Source of the DNA: Thelephora terrestris
Taxonomy: Eukaryota > Basidiomycota > Agaricomycetes > Thelephorales > Thelephoraceae
Assembly (NCBI GenBank): GCA_015956445.1
Contig: WIUZ02000004.1
Coordinates: 1,240,001-1,304,000 of the forward strand
Direction: 5' to 3'
DNA: 64,000 nucleotides
Numbering within the stretch: the first letter of the stretch is position 1; every line of letters begins with the position of its first letter. The notes under the pieces are model-generated. The model searched no databases, was not told the origin of the DNA, and saw nothing but the letters and a program-made list of their open reading frames with translations. Below, one piece after another: positions 11,029 through 23,434 of this stretch. Made by a program: the position numbers and the translations under genes.

Positions 11029-11980
11029 AGTGTGTACTAGAGTTGCCTGGACCAAATTGGAAGGAAGATATGAGCTTTCCGGGAAAACGGTATACAGCTC
11101 CAATGGGAAGGAGCCGATCCGAAACACTGACCAGTTCAATGTGGAAGAAGTAGTCGGATGATGTAGGGATATTGAAAAAGAGAGTGAATGATAAGGAATG
11201 TGTGGGTTGCGCCCGGAAATTTCAAGGAGTGACTTCGGTTAGGCGAATAGAAATGGATGTGTCCTGTGCTGCCCGTGCAAGTTCGAGAGAGAAAATCAAG
11301 AACACAGCCGACGAAGAGCACAGCCAATTGCAGTAGCACAGGCAAGCGAGAAAGATGGACGATGGTGGAGAAACTGAGAGAACCAGGTCAGGGTCCTTCA
11401 ACGACCTGGTCGTCCAAAGGCCCCTGTTCGTTTCCCAACCAAGCTGCGACGCAAAGCATCGGGCTAATCCGGAGCGGTGGTCAAAATACATCCAAGTCTT
11501 TCTGTGCATCAGAACGTATCTACCGCAAAGACTTCCGTGCCTAGGCTGGAATCCAGCCTCAAATTCAGATCGGGGGGAGGGTGGCTCGGGGGATGCTCTG
11601 TCCGTGCCTCGTGCCAAGGAGCGTGACGAGGGGAGCGGAAGCGGATCAAACTCATGATCCCATCCCAATGATCCCATTCCGTTCGGGGCAACTACTTCCC
11701 ATCGGCATTTCTACTGCACCGACTGCGCTTTGGGTATGGCCGTCGTATTCACCAAAGCCCTCGTGGGCGTGGTTCTTCCACCATTCAGAATGACGCTGGG
11801 ATTCGCACGGAAGGTATTCAATGCCATGAGGGCGACTAACGGCGATCGGATGGCCACACGGACGTCACCAACCACTGCTCCACTGGGTGCAGTGGGGCCA
11901 CCAACCGCTAGCCTGTCCCCAAGTGAAGTCACCTGGACGTCAACCCTCCTCGTCATGGAGAGAGGTCCACTTCGTCCAGG
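11029..11980. other. Intergenic, divergent promoters
   Basis: About 950 bp between two diverging genes. Frames of 60-151 codons occur on both strands at 11222-11793, but none has splice logic or a recognisable family. I read it as promoter and 5' UTR DNA. Confidence 0.5.
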
Positions 11981-11988
11981 ATAAAAAG
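11981..11988 (+). promoter_or_regulatory. TATA box of the 12.0-kb gene
   Basis: The sequence ATAAAAAG lies 56 bp before the ATG at 12037, a normal place for a fungal TATA box with a start site around 12010. The gene would have a short leader. Confidence 0.5.
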
Positions 11989-12036
11989 CACCCCACAAGA
12001 CTCCATCTTCTTCCCTCAACCAAACAACGGACCATC

Positions 12037-12816
12037 ATGTCGACTCGCAGTCAAACAAATCCACCGAATCGCAATCAAACATATTCACCGAATCGCAATC
12101 AACCAAATCCATCCCCCAAAAAAGCGGGCGTAGGTACCAGAATCAAGCGAGTCCCATATCTATCGACCGACCTACCATAAACCTGACCTAACGCATCGAT
12201 TGTCCGCAGGGGTATCTTCGAGACCGCTCATGGCATCGGCGAGAGCATTCGCGGTCGAATGCTCGGAGCAATCGACGATCTGACCTTCTCTGGCTCAGCC
12301 GAGAGCAAATCTCGTCACGCCGACCTCGCACACCGTGGTCGCACGGAAGCCGAAACGGGTATGGCTCATATCTACGGGTATGCCGACCCCGATGTGTATC
12401 GTGAAGAGCTTAGTCGCATGCCAAACTCTACCCCCGCCACCTTCGGAAGTGCTCGCACCGCTGGAACTGGTCACGGGGGTGCAAGTCAGGACGACTTCTA
12501 TTCACGCGGCAGTCGCGTGGATAGTGAGTACGGAACCGAAGACGGGCACGGTCAACCTGCAGTCCAGGGCTATGGACAACAACAACCTGCGGTCGACCAG
12601 AACACACAGATGGGTCCTGCTGCCAATGGAAGGGGTGGCTTGTTTCACCGCACTCCCCAGAATGCTGGCCCCGAGGTAGGTTGGACTTCTATGTCACAGA
12701 TCTGATCACTCACTCCCATTCAACAGAGGATGAAACGAGATCTCCCTCCTGAACTGCCACCTAAGCGGCAAGCTCAAGCCACAGATGATAATCAACGTGG
12801 ACAGACATACCAGTAG
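12037..12816 (+). CDS. Small conserved fungal protein with GC-AG intron
   Basis: Three exons. Exon 1 starts MSTRSQTNPPNRNQ, with a short tandem repeat (PNRNQ twice) in a P/N/Q-rich tail. Frame is kept into GIFETAHGIGESIRG only if the first intron runs 12147-12209, beginning GCGAGT and ending CGCAG; no GT donor gives the right phase. The join reads GTRIKGIFETAHGIGESIRG, continuing RMLGAIDDLTFSG. This amphipathic helix followed by a glycine- and glutamine-rich tail is, from memory, typical of small uncharacterised proteins of mushroom fungi. The second intron is 12676-12726 and the last exon ends RGQTYQ. Function is unknown; the helix may bind membranes. Confidence 0.65.
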
Positions 12817-13243
12817 ATTACGAAACGTCTCTCAGACATGTTCATATCCTTCCAAATCCTACTTTACTTCCCAATAATACACCCGTTTAACACGTGTTGG
12901 ATTCTATCGAACACAACCCTGACGGTTTCAAGATCCTCTTCTCCGGGGACCTTGTGTCTTATTTTCAAATGCAATTCATATCTCGATTGTTCCTGCTGTC
13001 GCCGGTTGAACGCTTCTGTGCAGTATTTGACGTTCTCGACGACAGAGACGAGAGGCGGTTGAAGGTTTCTTGGTGCAAACGGGAAAGCGGAACTGGATGC
13101 AGCCACGTCACCAGAATGTGCCTTTATCGACCCTTCAAGCCCATGAAGGACCATGTGCCAAAAAGTCGCCCAGCTAAGCCAAGCCAAGGAACGTCAGCCA
13201 TTGACGACAAAGAAAGATCAATGATTTTGAATGGGTGTCGCGC
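12817..13243. other. Convergent intergenic region
   Basis: About 430 bp between two converging genes. The 107-codon minus frame and 179-codon plus frame here overlap each other and the JMJD4 3' end, and look like chance frames. I see nothing else. Confidence 0.5.
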
Positions 13244-14281
13244 TCACTTCCAACCTGCGTCCTTCTCCAGGACATCCTGTACTATGTCCATCCATTCAAC
13301 CTCCCACTCATTGTTCTTGGCGTTAGAAGACAACAGTTGTCTGACGTCTGCGAGCTCTCGTTCAACGTCCACGATCCTAGAGCAGATCGCATCGTACATC
13401 GAGGGGAGGTTGACCGAGTTACACCAGTTGTGATTGATGGAGATGCAAGCGGTGAGGTTCTCGACGGTATGGAACCAACCGCTAGGGCTTTAGGAGCAAG
13501 TCCGACCGTTAGATTTGGCAGCGAAGAAAGGGATGTGACAAACACGAAGACGGTCTCTCCTGCCCCTTGAACCAGTTTCATCCCCGCCTGCTTTCTAGCT
13601 TCGTCCTCAGGCGTCCAGAATGTCCACAGCTTTTTTCCGACAACGTTTGTCGACCAAGAGTATGAATCGTAGACGTCTTTATGGAACGGCGTGGATGTGC
13701 CTTGGACTCCAACGTAGACGAACCGGAAGTCGTCATAGGTGAACGTGCAATAGTGGTGGTTCAACCAGTCATCGGCAAACAGATAAGGCGTGGTGTAGAA
13801 TGGTTGGGTCGAAGGGTCGCGGGAGACCCAACGAGCGAGATGCCAGTCCTTGACGTACAGCAACGGGTAATTTTTATCCGTGATATCGTGTTGAGCGCCC
13901 AGCCATCCTTTCACGACCTTGCTGAGGGAAATTTCCTCTGGACATGAGTCCGTTGATGGCGCGCGACAGTTGGTAACGGGAACAGTCTGAGAGCCGTATG
14001 CGTTGACAAGGTGATTCCAATCGATGTTATTTTTGTCACCGTCGTCTGTCCAAAGATGAAACGCAGGCCATGATTCTACCAGGTCTTTTCCGATCAATAC
14101 TGGTCTATTATTGATCAGGTAGTTGTTGAGGAACTCGACGTATGTGGGAGAACGGTCAAGCCTCTCGATAGTCGTAGAGGGTGTGCTGCGGAAAGCGTGG
14201 GTTTGTCAACGGAAGCGCAGCTGGCATTCCTGGCGAGTTGGGGTAGAGAAGGATGCAGACGTACGTGCCTTTAGGCGTCAT
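13244..14281 (-). CDS. JmjC-domain protein, JMJD4-type hydroxylase
   Basis: Fe(II)/2-oxoglutarate-dependent oxygenase of the JmjC class. The JMJD4 group hydroxylates a lysine in translation release factor eRF1 in animals. The start at 14281 is chosen because MTPKGT splices (intron from a GTACGT donor near 14267 to GCAG near 14188) into TIERLDRSPTYVEFLNN, the usual N-terminus. Iron ligands are visible: HKD in TPFHKDVYDSYSWSTN (His ~174, Asp ~176) and the distal His in PSGWFHTVENL (~231), after an intron. The following ISINHNWCN is a family signature. The protein ends KDAGWK and is about 305 aa. It is complete; the exact substrate in fungi is inferred. Confidence 0.85.
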
Positions 14282-14858
14282 TGCGCAGCAATCTTGGGAA
14301 AAGCCCAAGGACTTGACGCTTGATCTGATCAGATCAACAGGCGAGGCAAATGTTCCTTGATCGCCAGTGGTGGGCGTGCCCCTGGAGCAATACAGAAGGG
14401 TCCGCCCTCCCTTCATGAACTGGGTCTTACCTGGCCTCAAATTCGAAGCTAGACTCCAGCCTAGTCCGGGGTTGTGTCTAGCAGAGGATCCCTGGACGAG
14501 TTGACAAAAATCGGTTGTGATCTGATAGCAACGGTTGCCAGCAAGGAAGCTTGGCGGGCAGCTGAGCGTTGTTCGCCAACCAGTCGCCGGCAAAACGTGT
14601 GGCCGCGCGGGTCCAGAGCGGTGGCCCACATTCAATATTGCTGGCAAAGGGAATTTTTTTCGAGCAGCCATTGCCTGTTTCATTCAAGAGGGCATGGCAA
14701 CGACAAGGGTATGATTATGTAACCCGCGTTCGAATGATTTCAGGCGAACCGAGTCCTCTGTCTTTTTTCTTTCTCATACCACGACCACCATCCCCAGCTC
14801 CAGACTACTCCAGTCTTTTCGTTCTTTGCCTTATCACCCTCCTTTATCCTTCCTGAAT
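14282..14858. other. Intergenic, divergent promoters
   Basis: This region is shared between JMJD4 (minus) and the LysM gene (plus). A minus-strand frame of 175 codons spans it, but it overlaps JMJD4 exon 1 and the splice junction and resembles no family, so I treat it as chance. Pyrimidine-rich DNA at 14750-14850 leads into the LysM start. Confidence 0.5.
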
Positions 14859-15588
14859 ATGTTCTTCCGCACCCTCATCGTTGCAGCCATCGTATCCGGT
14901 AAGTAGCCTGGACCGCCCGTTCCCGCTAAGTATTAAATTCTCGCTCCATAGTCGTCGCCGCTGGACCGTGCGTTCGCCAATACACTGTACAGGCAGGAGA
15001 CTACTGTGACAAAATCTCTGCTTCTCAAGGCGTCTCCACGTAAATATCCTTTGCTTCTCGCGAATCATCTCGGCACCCCTTTGACCTCATTCATTGTCCA
15101 TTACAGGTACCAGCTGGCCGTTATTAACCAGGGTATCCTTAACCCGCAATGCACGAACCTCGTTCCCAACGAGTCCATCTGCTTGGGATACCAGGGCGAA
15201 GATTGCACCACCGTTTACAGTGCGTTCCTCCCATGACTCGCACCGCTTCTGTCACTCACTTCACCTGATAGCCGTCAAAAAGGGTGATACCTGTGATGCT
15301 ATCGCTGCTGCTCAGAACGTGAACACCACTCTTATCCATGAGAACAACCCTCAGATCCTCCCCGATTGCTCCAACATCTACATTGGCGAGGTACTTTGCG
15401 TTGCAAGCTCAGTCATCGTCCCGCCTCCGGTCGGTACCCCACCTCCCATGCCTTCCGGTGCTACCCCGGCCGTCCCTGCTCCTCCTCCTTCCACTCCTGC
15501 CCCTACTCCTTCGTCCTCGCCCGACAGTGGCAGTGGCGATGACGGTGACAACGATGATGACGATTTGCCTTACTGCGATGAGCTTTAG
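14859..15588 (+). CDS. Secreted protein with two LysM domains
   Basis: Begins MFFRTLIVAAIVSG, a signal peptide split by an intron just before VVAAGPC. Two LysM modules follow. The first is RQYTVQAGDYCDKISASQGV, continuing to NPQCTNLVPNESICLG. The second is YAVKKGDTCDAIAAAQNV, continuing to NPQILPDCSNIYIGEVLCV. Each has the paired cysteines of fungal LysM proteins, which bind chitin oligomers. Three more introns are short. The tail (~last 60 residues) is P/T/S-rich and then acidic (GDDGDNDDDD), ending CDEL with no GPI signal, so the protein is likely released. Such proteins can mask the fungus's own chitin from plants or microbes, or act in the wall; which applies here cannot be told. Confidence 0.88.
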
Positions 15589-15753
15589 GCGCATAACTTA
15601 TCTCCCTGTAAACTGTGGTGTCCTACTATACCCCTCTTGAATCACATCGACAGTTCTTGGTGAATCCATCTCTTCGAAATTTTATTGATGGAGTGGTGAG
15701 GTGCGAAGTCAGTATAATACAGGGCACTACTATACAATATCTATACACAACTG

Positions 15754-16758
15754 TCATGAATCCATATCGTTGACCTTCCGTGGTGTTGACCCTCTGCAAA
15801 TGGTTCCTTGCGCATCAGCTCCTGGTTGTGGATTGAATCCAAGGCCAAGTCTTCCGAACCCTAATCTAAATGCCTCGTAGACTGACTCGTGAGGAGCGGG
15901 GTGAATCGAATTTATAGTATGGATGAGGATGAGCCCAGTCGCGGGCGAAAAGTTGTACGTGTAATCGACTTCCCATTCGGTTTTGGCTCCGCTCACTCTC
16001 GCAAGCCCGGAAACGCCTATTCGCATCGATAGCGACCTGTCACGAGCTTTGCCGAGCGAACTTGGTGAGGTGGAAGAAGAAGACGGTGGTGATGGTGTTG
16101 TTCGGGCGTTGAGCAAATCGACTTTGAGATCGGAGTAGAGGGCGTTAAGCGTGTGTCGGACGAATACTGAAGACGTTATGTATAGCGGTGCACCTGGGTA
16201 AATATGATCCGTGGGTGTTGTTATGGTGGAACTCGATGTAGTTTACTCACCCTGGATGTGCAGCGACCTCTCAAAGCCTTTTGGAGTATAGAAAAGCTGA
16301 ATCTTGGAACTGTATATCGGCTCGTTGTCCCCATGCGTTTCCAGCTCATCGGCTTCGGAATCATGTACCAATTCTGTTCGCGCCCTTCCGGTAATAAGGC
16401 TGCCGACTCCCTCGACGACACTGCGTACTCCGGTTCCGTTGCGGGTGCTATGTAGCGAGGCGTCCATGATGTCAGGCAGTTTTGATTTGTCAATCGAGAG
16501 TACCAGTCCAGTAGAGAAGAAGTGGGGTAAAGTCTCCGTGAGGACGGTTATGGCCCTTCCTATAAGATGTATTCTACGAGGGTAGCTTCCTTCAGGTGAA
16601 ATGCGGCGAGGCCGCGGACATGGCTTACCTGTCCGAACCTCCCATTCTGCGTCGGAGATCGATTCTGACCTCTTGCGGTCACGGTTTAGAGAGAAGAAAC
16701 GAGGGGTGGTGAATGCCCTCTTCGAGACTGGCCGAACGCGACATTTCCGGGCGAGCAT
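15754..16758 (-). CDS. Conserved fungal protein, probably mitochondrial
   Basis: The ATG at 16758 opens a basic, serine- and arginine-rich leader (MLARKCRVRPVSKRAF) like a mitochondrial targeting peptide. The core follows: DAEWEVRTG spliced (GTAAGC donor, ATAG acceptor, ~69 nt) to RAITVLTETLPHFFSTGLVL. Then come NEPIYSSKIQLFYTPKGF and, over a GTGAGT intron at ~16197-16252, FVRHTLNALYSDLKVDL. The C-terminal part (WEVDYTYNFSPATGLIL, NSIHPAPHESVYEAFRLGF) resembles an NTF2/DUF2358-like fold, which is my inference. I recall homologues in many basidiomycetes, all uncharacterised. Confidence 0.7.
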
Positions 16759-16894
16759 GTGAGTGCAGATAAGTCAAGTTGAGCTAAAGCCGGTCGAATC
16801 AGGGTAAACTTCGGGCGGGTGAAGCGCGTTACGTCAGGTTACGTCACGCGTTGAGTCGGCGCTTCGGCTACAGTGTATCGAGTATCTTCCAGGC

Positions 16895-19800
16895 ATGCCA
16901 CCACGGAGGTCGCTCGTTAAGAAGGAGGAATCCGTCGACCTCTTTCTCGCTTTCGACGACGGGATTGACTGGTCTCAAGTCTCAGAGACCCAGTTCGACG
17001 CCCAGCCCGACGCCCAGCTGCAGACTCAATCACAAACTCAAGTAGAAACTCAAACCACGCTCATCGGAGGGCGCTCTGTCGCCAAACTCCCTCGCTCATT
17101 CGCCTCGCCTCCTGCCCGGACCATCTCTGCTGAGTCGGGCAGCAGCACTCAGACCAATGATTCAGTCAAAACGCTCGTCGTTGACGACGAGGATGTGGAT
17201 TACAAAGCGCTACTTGAAGGAGCGGAGAATATCGACTGGGACAACTGGGACACAGACGACGACAATGATATAATCACGACCCCTAGGAAACTCAAATCAC
17301 CGTCCAAGTCCAAGAAGTTCACTCCTGTGAAGCCTAAGAACCTCAGGGGTATCGCGGGAGGTGGTGGTCAATTGGCGATCACCCCGCTTCCGTACACAAA
17401 ACGTTATACGAGGTGTATAGTCGTGGAAATCACCAGATATGATTATCTGGACCACCCAGTACAGGTGAGCGGGTTACCCTGTCTCCTTTTTTATATTCTT
17501 GGCCTCGTAGGGAATACTCCGGGGACTGAGCGAGTTGTATTGGCTTCCAATGCACGAGCCAAGGTTCCGGACCCTTTGTGAGGTCGCTACCTAAGAAATC
17601 TGGGACTGGTCGTCCCCACGGATTATCTTCCATACGATGCTACTCTTTTCTCGCAATTGTGGCTGATGCAGATTTCCAGAAAGTCATTGTAGAAGTGGCC
17701 GAGACGGAGGAGCGCAGGATTGTTGTCCTCCGTGATGTGTGGTCAGACACATTGCTCGAAAAGGGTACGAGATTCGAAAGCTTGACTTTCAACATATCCC
17801 TAAACCTGTCTTCTAGGCGATGTCGTAAATATCATTGGGGATTGGGATGGTTCTATCACAGGGACCCCTTCCATAACCATCAGTTCCAAGGAAAACCTCC
17901 TCATCCACCACCCAGATTACCTCATCAGCGCGACGACGCTCTCCGATAGTGCAGTGTGCCCTCGCAGGCCACTCATCAGTAACCTTGTTCGTTCGACATC
18001 CAACACCAGACCCTCCTCGTTGTGGGGACACATTCTCCACGAAGTCGTGGAGTCTTGTCTGAGCGAGAATCGTTGGGACCAGAAGTACATCGACGACGAG
18101 ATTGAAGAGGTTATTCAGGGCAGCCTCTTGGACCTGTTAAGGATCGAAAAGACTATCGAAGAAGCCACAGAAGAGGTTAAGAACCGTGCCAGCGGGCTCA
18201 AGGAATTCTCAAAACGGTATATTGGAAAGACGCCCAAGGTAGGGTGAACCTTCGATCGCTGGTTCACGGACAGGTCTTGATGAAAGTTTTAGCCAGATGC
18301 AGGCGTGGATGTAGCCCGTGCTAAGAACAACGAAAGGTCGCTAGTTGCGATTTCCCAAGTCCTCGACGTCGAGGAGGAAATCTGGTCTCCCGCCCATGGC
18401 CTCAAGGGTAAACTAGACGCTTCGATAACAGCCGTTATCGAGAGTCAAGAAGCCCCGGTTAGCGATCGCGGCCAGGTCAAAAAGAAAACCTTCTCCGGTC
18501 CAATGCCTTTCGAGATAAAGACGGGCGATGAACGATACAGAGGCATCCAGTATCGTGCACAGACTATGCTTTACACCCTCCTCATGAGTGAGCGATACGG
18601 CTACCAGGTCGACGAGGGGTTGTTGTACTACACCCAGAGCGAGGAACCCATAAAGGTCACCCCCTCGAGGAACGAGATCCAGGCTCTCATCGTGGCGAGG
18701 AACGATATCGTCTATCATATGGCGAAGAAAGCGAAGGATCTGACGAAGAAGGTCGAAGTGTGCAAATTCGAACCTACCACCGAGCATCTGCCAGATGTTA
18801 TTGAGGACGAGCGCACTTGCTCGATGTGCTACGGGCTGGACACATGCATGCTTTACCGCAAGGTGGGCGAGGATTTGAGTGTACTATGTGACCGTGTAGA
18901 CTGACCTTGGCCTCGTCCAGGCGGTGGAACGGGTTGAAGACACCACTTCCCCGATCCATGGACTTTATGAAAAGAAAACGGGGCATCTGACCGAGTCACA
19001 GTGCGAGTTTTTCCGCAAGTGGGAAGCCCTCATTTCACTCGAGGAACAAGACCTCTATCGGTTCAAGAAGGAGTTGTGGACAATGGGCGCCGAGGAACGT
19101 GAAGCTCACGGAAGGTGCTTCAGCTCCATGATCATGGATGAATCCTACAAACCCATCAAGCCGGAATTGAACGATCCGGGAAAGATCCACTCGTTCTCGT
19201 ACCGGTTCACGAAGAGAGATTTCCATCTTCCAATGCTTTCAAAATCGGGTTTTCAAGCCTCTGACTCTCTATTAAACGGACACATGTCCGTTGGAGACGC
19301 CATCGCTGTATCAGTCGAACCGGATCTGTTGGCTATCGCCAAAGGGTACATCACTGGGCTCACTCCCGAGGAAGTTACCATTGGGGTTGACCATAAGCTT
19401 GACCCCCAGGACCTCGCCGATAGGACGCGTTTGAGATCAGGAGGAAAAGCCTTGTACGATGACGTCGTGGAATTCAGGATTGACAAGGACGAGTTGTCCA
19501 CCGGGCTGGCAAGAATGAGGTACAACCTCGCTGCTCTTTTCTACGCCGAAGGGGATGCAAGACTTTTGGAACTCATAGTGGATCTCAGACCGCCTGTCTT
19601 CAACACGCAATACGATGAACTCCTCGACAGCCCACACCAAGCCCCTGCCCTCCTCGAGATTTCGAAACCCCTTAATTCAAGCCAGAGACTCGCTATGGAA
19701 AGGGTTTTGGATGCAGAGGACTACGCGCTTGTTTTAGGAATGCCAGGCACTGGGAAAACTACTGTGATTGTTGCACTGATCAAGACGTTGGTGAATCTGG

Positions 19801-21356
19801 GCAAGACCGTATTCTTGACCAGCTATACACATTCGGCTGTGGACAACATCCTGTTGAAATTGAAGGTTGATGCGGATTTCGGTATTCTGAGAATCGGGAA
19901 TCTGGACAAGGTGCGTCAGTGCAGCGGCAGTGATAGGAGTGTGGACTCAAGTGCTTGCACGTTAGATACACCCTGACGTCGTTTGCTACACTCTGTCAGC
20001 GATGGGCACGGCTACGACTATGGAGCAGCTCGAGCACCAGGTCATGACTCCTCCGGTTGTCGCGGGTACCTGTCTCTCGACTGACCAGTAAGTGCAAGCG
20101 AGATTGCATTGGCGCCAAAACTTTCTTAACGCGAATTTGATAGTGCTCTGTTGTCCAGACGGAGATTCGACTACTGCATCGTCGACGAAGCCTCGCAAAT
20201 AACACTCCCCACCTGCCTTGGCCCACTGAGATTCGCAGATAAGTTCATCCTAGTTGGTGACCACTACCAGTTATCGCCGCTGGTCCGGTGCCGAGCTGCC
20301 AGGAAAGCCGGACTTGAAGTCTCCCTCTTCCGCCTTCTCTCGGAAAAGCATGAAGACCATGTTGTCGACCTCACCCATCAGTATCGGATGAATGAGGATA
20401 TCATGCACTTGTCCAACACGCTCATCTACAAGGGGAGGTTGGTGTGTGGATCTGAGGAGGTCGCGAAGAGGTGTTTGGAGATCCCAAGTCATCAGTTTAT
20501 TGATGATATCCACCTCAAGCCGGACGACAAGTGTGATAGGGTTTCATGCTGGCTCGAATATCTGCTCAGTCCTAGGTGTGTCCCCCCAGCCCTTGAATCC
20601 CGCGCCGGGTAGGTCTGAAGTATTACCAGTGCCAAAGCCGTGTTCGTAGACACGGACCAGGTGCCCGGCTACGACACCCGTGTCGGTGACCTCGTGCAGA
20701 ACCAGGTCGAAGCCGAACTAGTGTACCAATTTGCCGAGACGCTCATCGGCTGTGGCATCAGAGAAGAGCAAATTGGTGTCGTCACTCTATACAGGCAACA
20801 GATCAAGCTACTTTCTCACCTGTTAATCGATCGCAAGGGGATCGAGATCTTGACTGCCGACCGGAGTCAGGGGAGGGATAAGGATTGTATCATTATCTCG
20901 ATGGTCCGGTCAAATATCGAGGGGCAGGTACGTGCTCGGGTTTTGCACCTCGCAGTTGGCTTATTTAAAACGCGTAATACCCAGATTGGAGACCTCATGA
21001 AGGATTGGAGACGACTCAACGTCTCGTTGACTCGCGCCCGGTCGAAGTTGGTTATTATCGGTTCGCGCAAGACTCTCCAGGGTGACGAACTCCTCGGAAA
21101 GTTCTTCGGTATCATGGACGAGAAGAAATGGGTTCTGGCTCTGGAAAAAGATGCGCATCGTGTTCATCCGTCCCTGTCCTCCAAGAAACCCAACCGACCG
21201 TTCAAACGGGCCGTTGGGGATATCTCGCCAACCCGCAGCCCGGAGAATACTCCGCGTAGACCCAGCAAAAAGTCCAAGGTCGCAAATTTCTCCGACCAGG
21301 GCGGCCTCTTGAAAGGTCGTAATCTTCTGAGAGATCTTATAAACGATTCTACTTGA
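16895..21356 (+). CDS. DNA2: DNA replication ATP-dependent helicase/nuclease DNA2
   Basis: Nuclear helicase-nuclease that trims long Okazaki flaps and resects double-strand breaks. The ATG at 16895 (MPPRRSLVKKEESVDLF) opens a disordered N-terminus of ~150 residues. The RecB-like nuclease follows: AVCPRRPLISNLVR gives the first Fe-S cysteine, MPFEIKTGD the catalytic E-x-K, and CSMCYGLDTCMLYRK the last three cluster cysteines. Superfamily 1 helicase motifs appear in order: GMPGTGKTTVIVALIKTL (Walker A), VDEASQITLPTCLGPLRF (motif II), LVGDHYQLSPLV (III), LTHQYRMNEDIM (IV), LTADRSQGRDKDCIIISMVR (V) and NVSLTRARSKLVIIGS (VI). The C-terminus is basic (PRRPSKKSKVANF). At least seven short introns are needed. 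All key residues are present. Confidence 0.93.
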
Positions 21357-21541
21357 GTCTCTCTCTATCTCTTACCTGTAGTTTCTTGCTTATCGTTGTC
21401 GTTCGTCGTTGTTCATTGTCGCACCCGCACTATCTCGTTGCTGTCTCTTATTTTATCTACCCCTCGATAATGTAAAGTACACTCGTATATTCCTCAACAA
21501 TGACCTTGTCTGTCATCTAGTACTCCGCACATTATACCTCT

Positions 21542-23434
21542 TCATCCTGGTACCACTCCGGTCTTGCTGTCTACGAGGTCTATGGTACAGTAGCCCTTCT
21601 GAGGAACATACTGTTTCGTGATCATCTTGATTGTCTCTTGTGCAATTACACCTCCCATGAAGGCAGCGGTGTTTGGAACGTCGGCGGTGGGGGTACGAGC
21701 ACTAGTCAGCAGTCAGTTAGGTTGGATTCCGAGTGGACGTTCCAGCTTACAGCTCTCCAACGGCATTCTTGAGAGCAGTCTCCCCCGGCTCTAGGATTTG
21801 GGCATCCCCCAGCAACCCTTGTACCTCAGTAAGTAGCTCTTCTTCCGTTGGTGCGAGCGGGTCGGAACTCTGCCCCTTTTTCACGATGTATGACGACAAA
21901 GCTGAAAAAGCGAGGTGGATTGAGGCAAATTCAGGAGCCTCGGTGATGGCGGAAACTGCAAGAAGAAGGGGATCAGAAAAAGACGCAATATGTTACCTAT
22001 TTCGACATACCAAGGGCGGCAGGGTTTTTGTCTAGTTGTCCCCATTTGATCCCCCTCATGAGCTTCAAATGGTGGGCGTTCCTGACGAAAAGGTCTACAA
22101 CTGCCTCATCCACTGGAACCCTCACCAGACCGCGGAAAATCTTCTTGTCCTCTTCAGCTTTTGCTTTATAGAGTTTTTGAAGGTGGATGTAGTTGGTTGT
22201 GTCGGCCTTCATATCCGGCAGGGTAGACGTGAGTGGGAGGGTGTGAGGAGGCTGGAGAGTAAATTGTCTGAGAGCCTCCAAGAGGTGGTAGAACTGAGGT
22301 GAGTCTAGAGAGAGTTGGGATAAGACCGGGTCGGAAAGAAGGGCGGCAATATCTGAGGGGACGTTTGTCTCTGTCCAGCAACGGTATGCTTGGGACACAG
22401 CCTCGTCGAAGTTTTCTTCGTCTACTTTGACCCTCATGTCTCGAATCGTTTGCTCGAAAGCTCGCTTTTCTTGAGATGTTTTTGGTACCTTTCCACCATG
22501 CTGCGGGGGAGTGACTCAGTCGGCGAGCCGCACGATTATATCCCTCACCACCTACCGAAGACTTCCACGCCTCCATCGCACGCACAAGAATGACGACGTA
22601 TGGGACGTGTCCGTGGTCAGTAGGGTCCATACTGGCTAAATCCAAGGACACTGCGTGTTGCAGAAGGCTGGGGAACGGTTTGTCAATGCGGAGTGATGGC
22701 ATGTTTTCGGAGTGTGTCTCGATAACTAGACCCGGATAAGAATATGCGCGTGTACTATTGGATTGATAACACACCATGATGTTCGTGGAATTGAATGAAG
22801 AACTCTGCTAAGAATCCAGCCGACCGGACAATGATCAGGGTGGGTAGCGAGGGATCCGTCCACAGAAATTCTGCAACTTTATCGAGCAAGGTTGGGTGGA
22901 GGTTGTGGGCGATGACTATGGTGTAAGCGGCAAGGAAGGTCGGATCTGAGTTGAACCTCCTCTCGAAGTTCGACGTATCCGATATACCCTCCACTCCATC
23001 GTTCAACTCGCCCAAACAGACGACGGCCTCCTCCGCTCGTGATTTTCCGATACTATTACTACCGTTGAGGAAGAAGTTGTTTCCCGCATCCTCAGGAGTG
23101 ACGGTTTTGTCGTCGATGATCGTGAACTGGCCGATCCCCGGCAGAACAAGGTTCTTCAGAATCGAGGTAGACGTGGCTGAGGCAGAAATGACCAGAACTT
23201 TTGACGATTCCAGTGCCGCTTGACCAGAAGCAGCCCACAACCTTAACTGTCGCTCAAACTCCTTGCTGATCAAGCCAATTGTGGACCCTCGCACCTCAGC
23301 TGACGGTCATATCGCCGCGTCTTGTTGTCTGGTTGATGGCTCCTGGAGTCAATTGAGCCTCGGATATGCAGTTTTATGGCGGGAACCTACACGACTGTAG
23401 CGGTATTAATGTCTTGAGATTCACTGAACGACAT
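21542..23434 (-). CDS. ULA1: NEDD8-activating enzyme E1 regulatory subunit
   Basis: ULA1/APPBP1 pairs with UBA3 to activate NEDD8 (Rub1) for cullin modification. The start at 23434 (MSFSESQDINTATV) splices to TRRYDRQLR. A 53-nt intron (GTGCGA...TTAAG) then joins RLWAASGQAALESSKVLVIS, the family N-terminus. The ThiF/E1 fold is clear: LKNLVLPGIGQFTIIDD and VTPEDAGNNFFL. Later exons give ENMPSLRIDKPFPSL, DPTDHGHVPYVVILV and FVRNAHHLKLMRGIKWG, and the last exon AAFMGGVIAQETIKMITKQY ends DSKTGVVPG. As in other ULA1 proteins there is no catalytic cysteine domain of E1 type. It is convergent with DNA2, only 185 bp apart. Its 5' part was copied into a relic downstream of the first monooxygenase. Confidence 0.9.

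Noticed and set aside
14156-14683. 175-codon minus-strand frame upstream of JMJD4
   Set aside because: It runs through the JMJD4 first intron and start in the wrong frame, and its sequence resembles nothing known.
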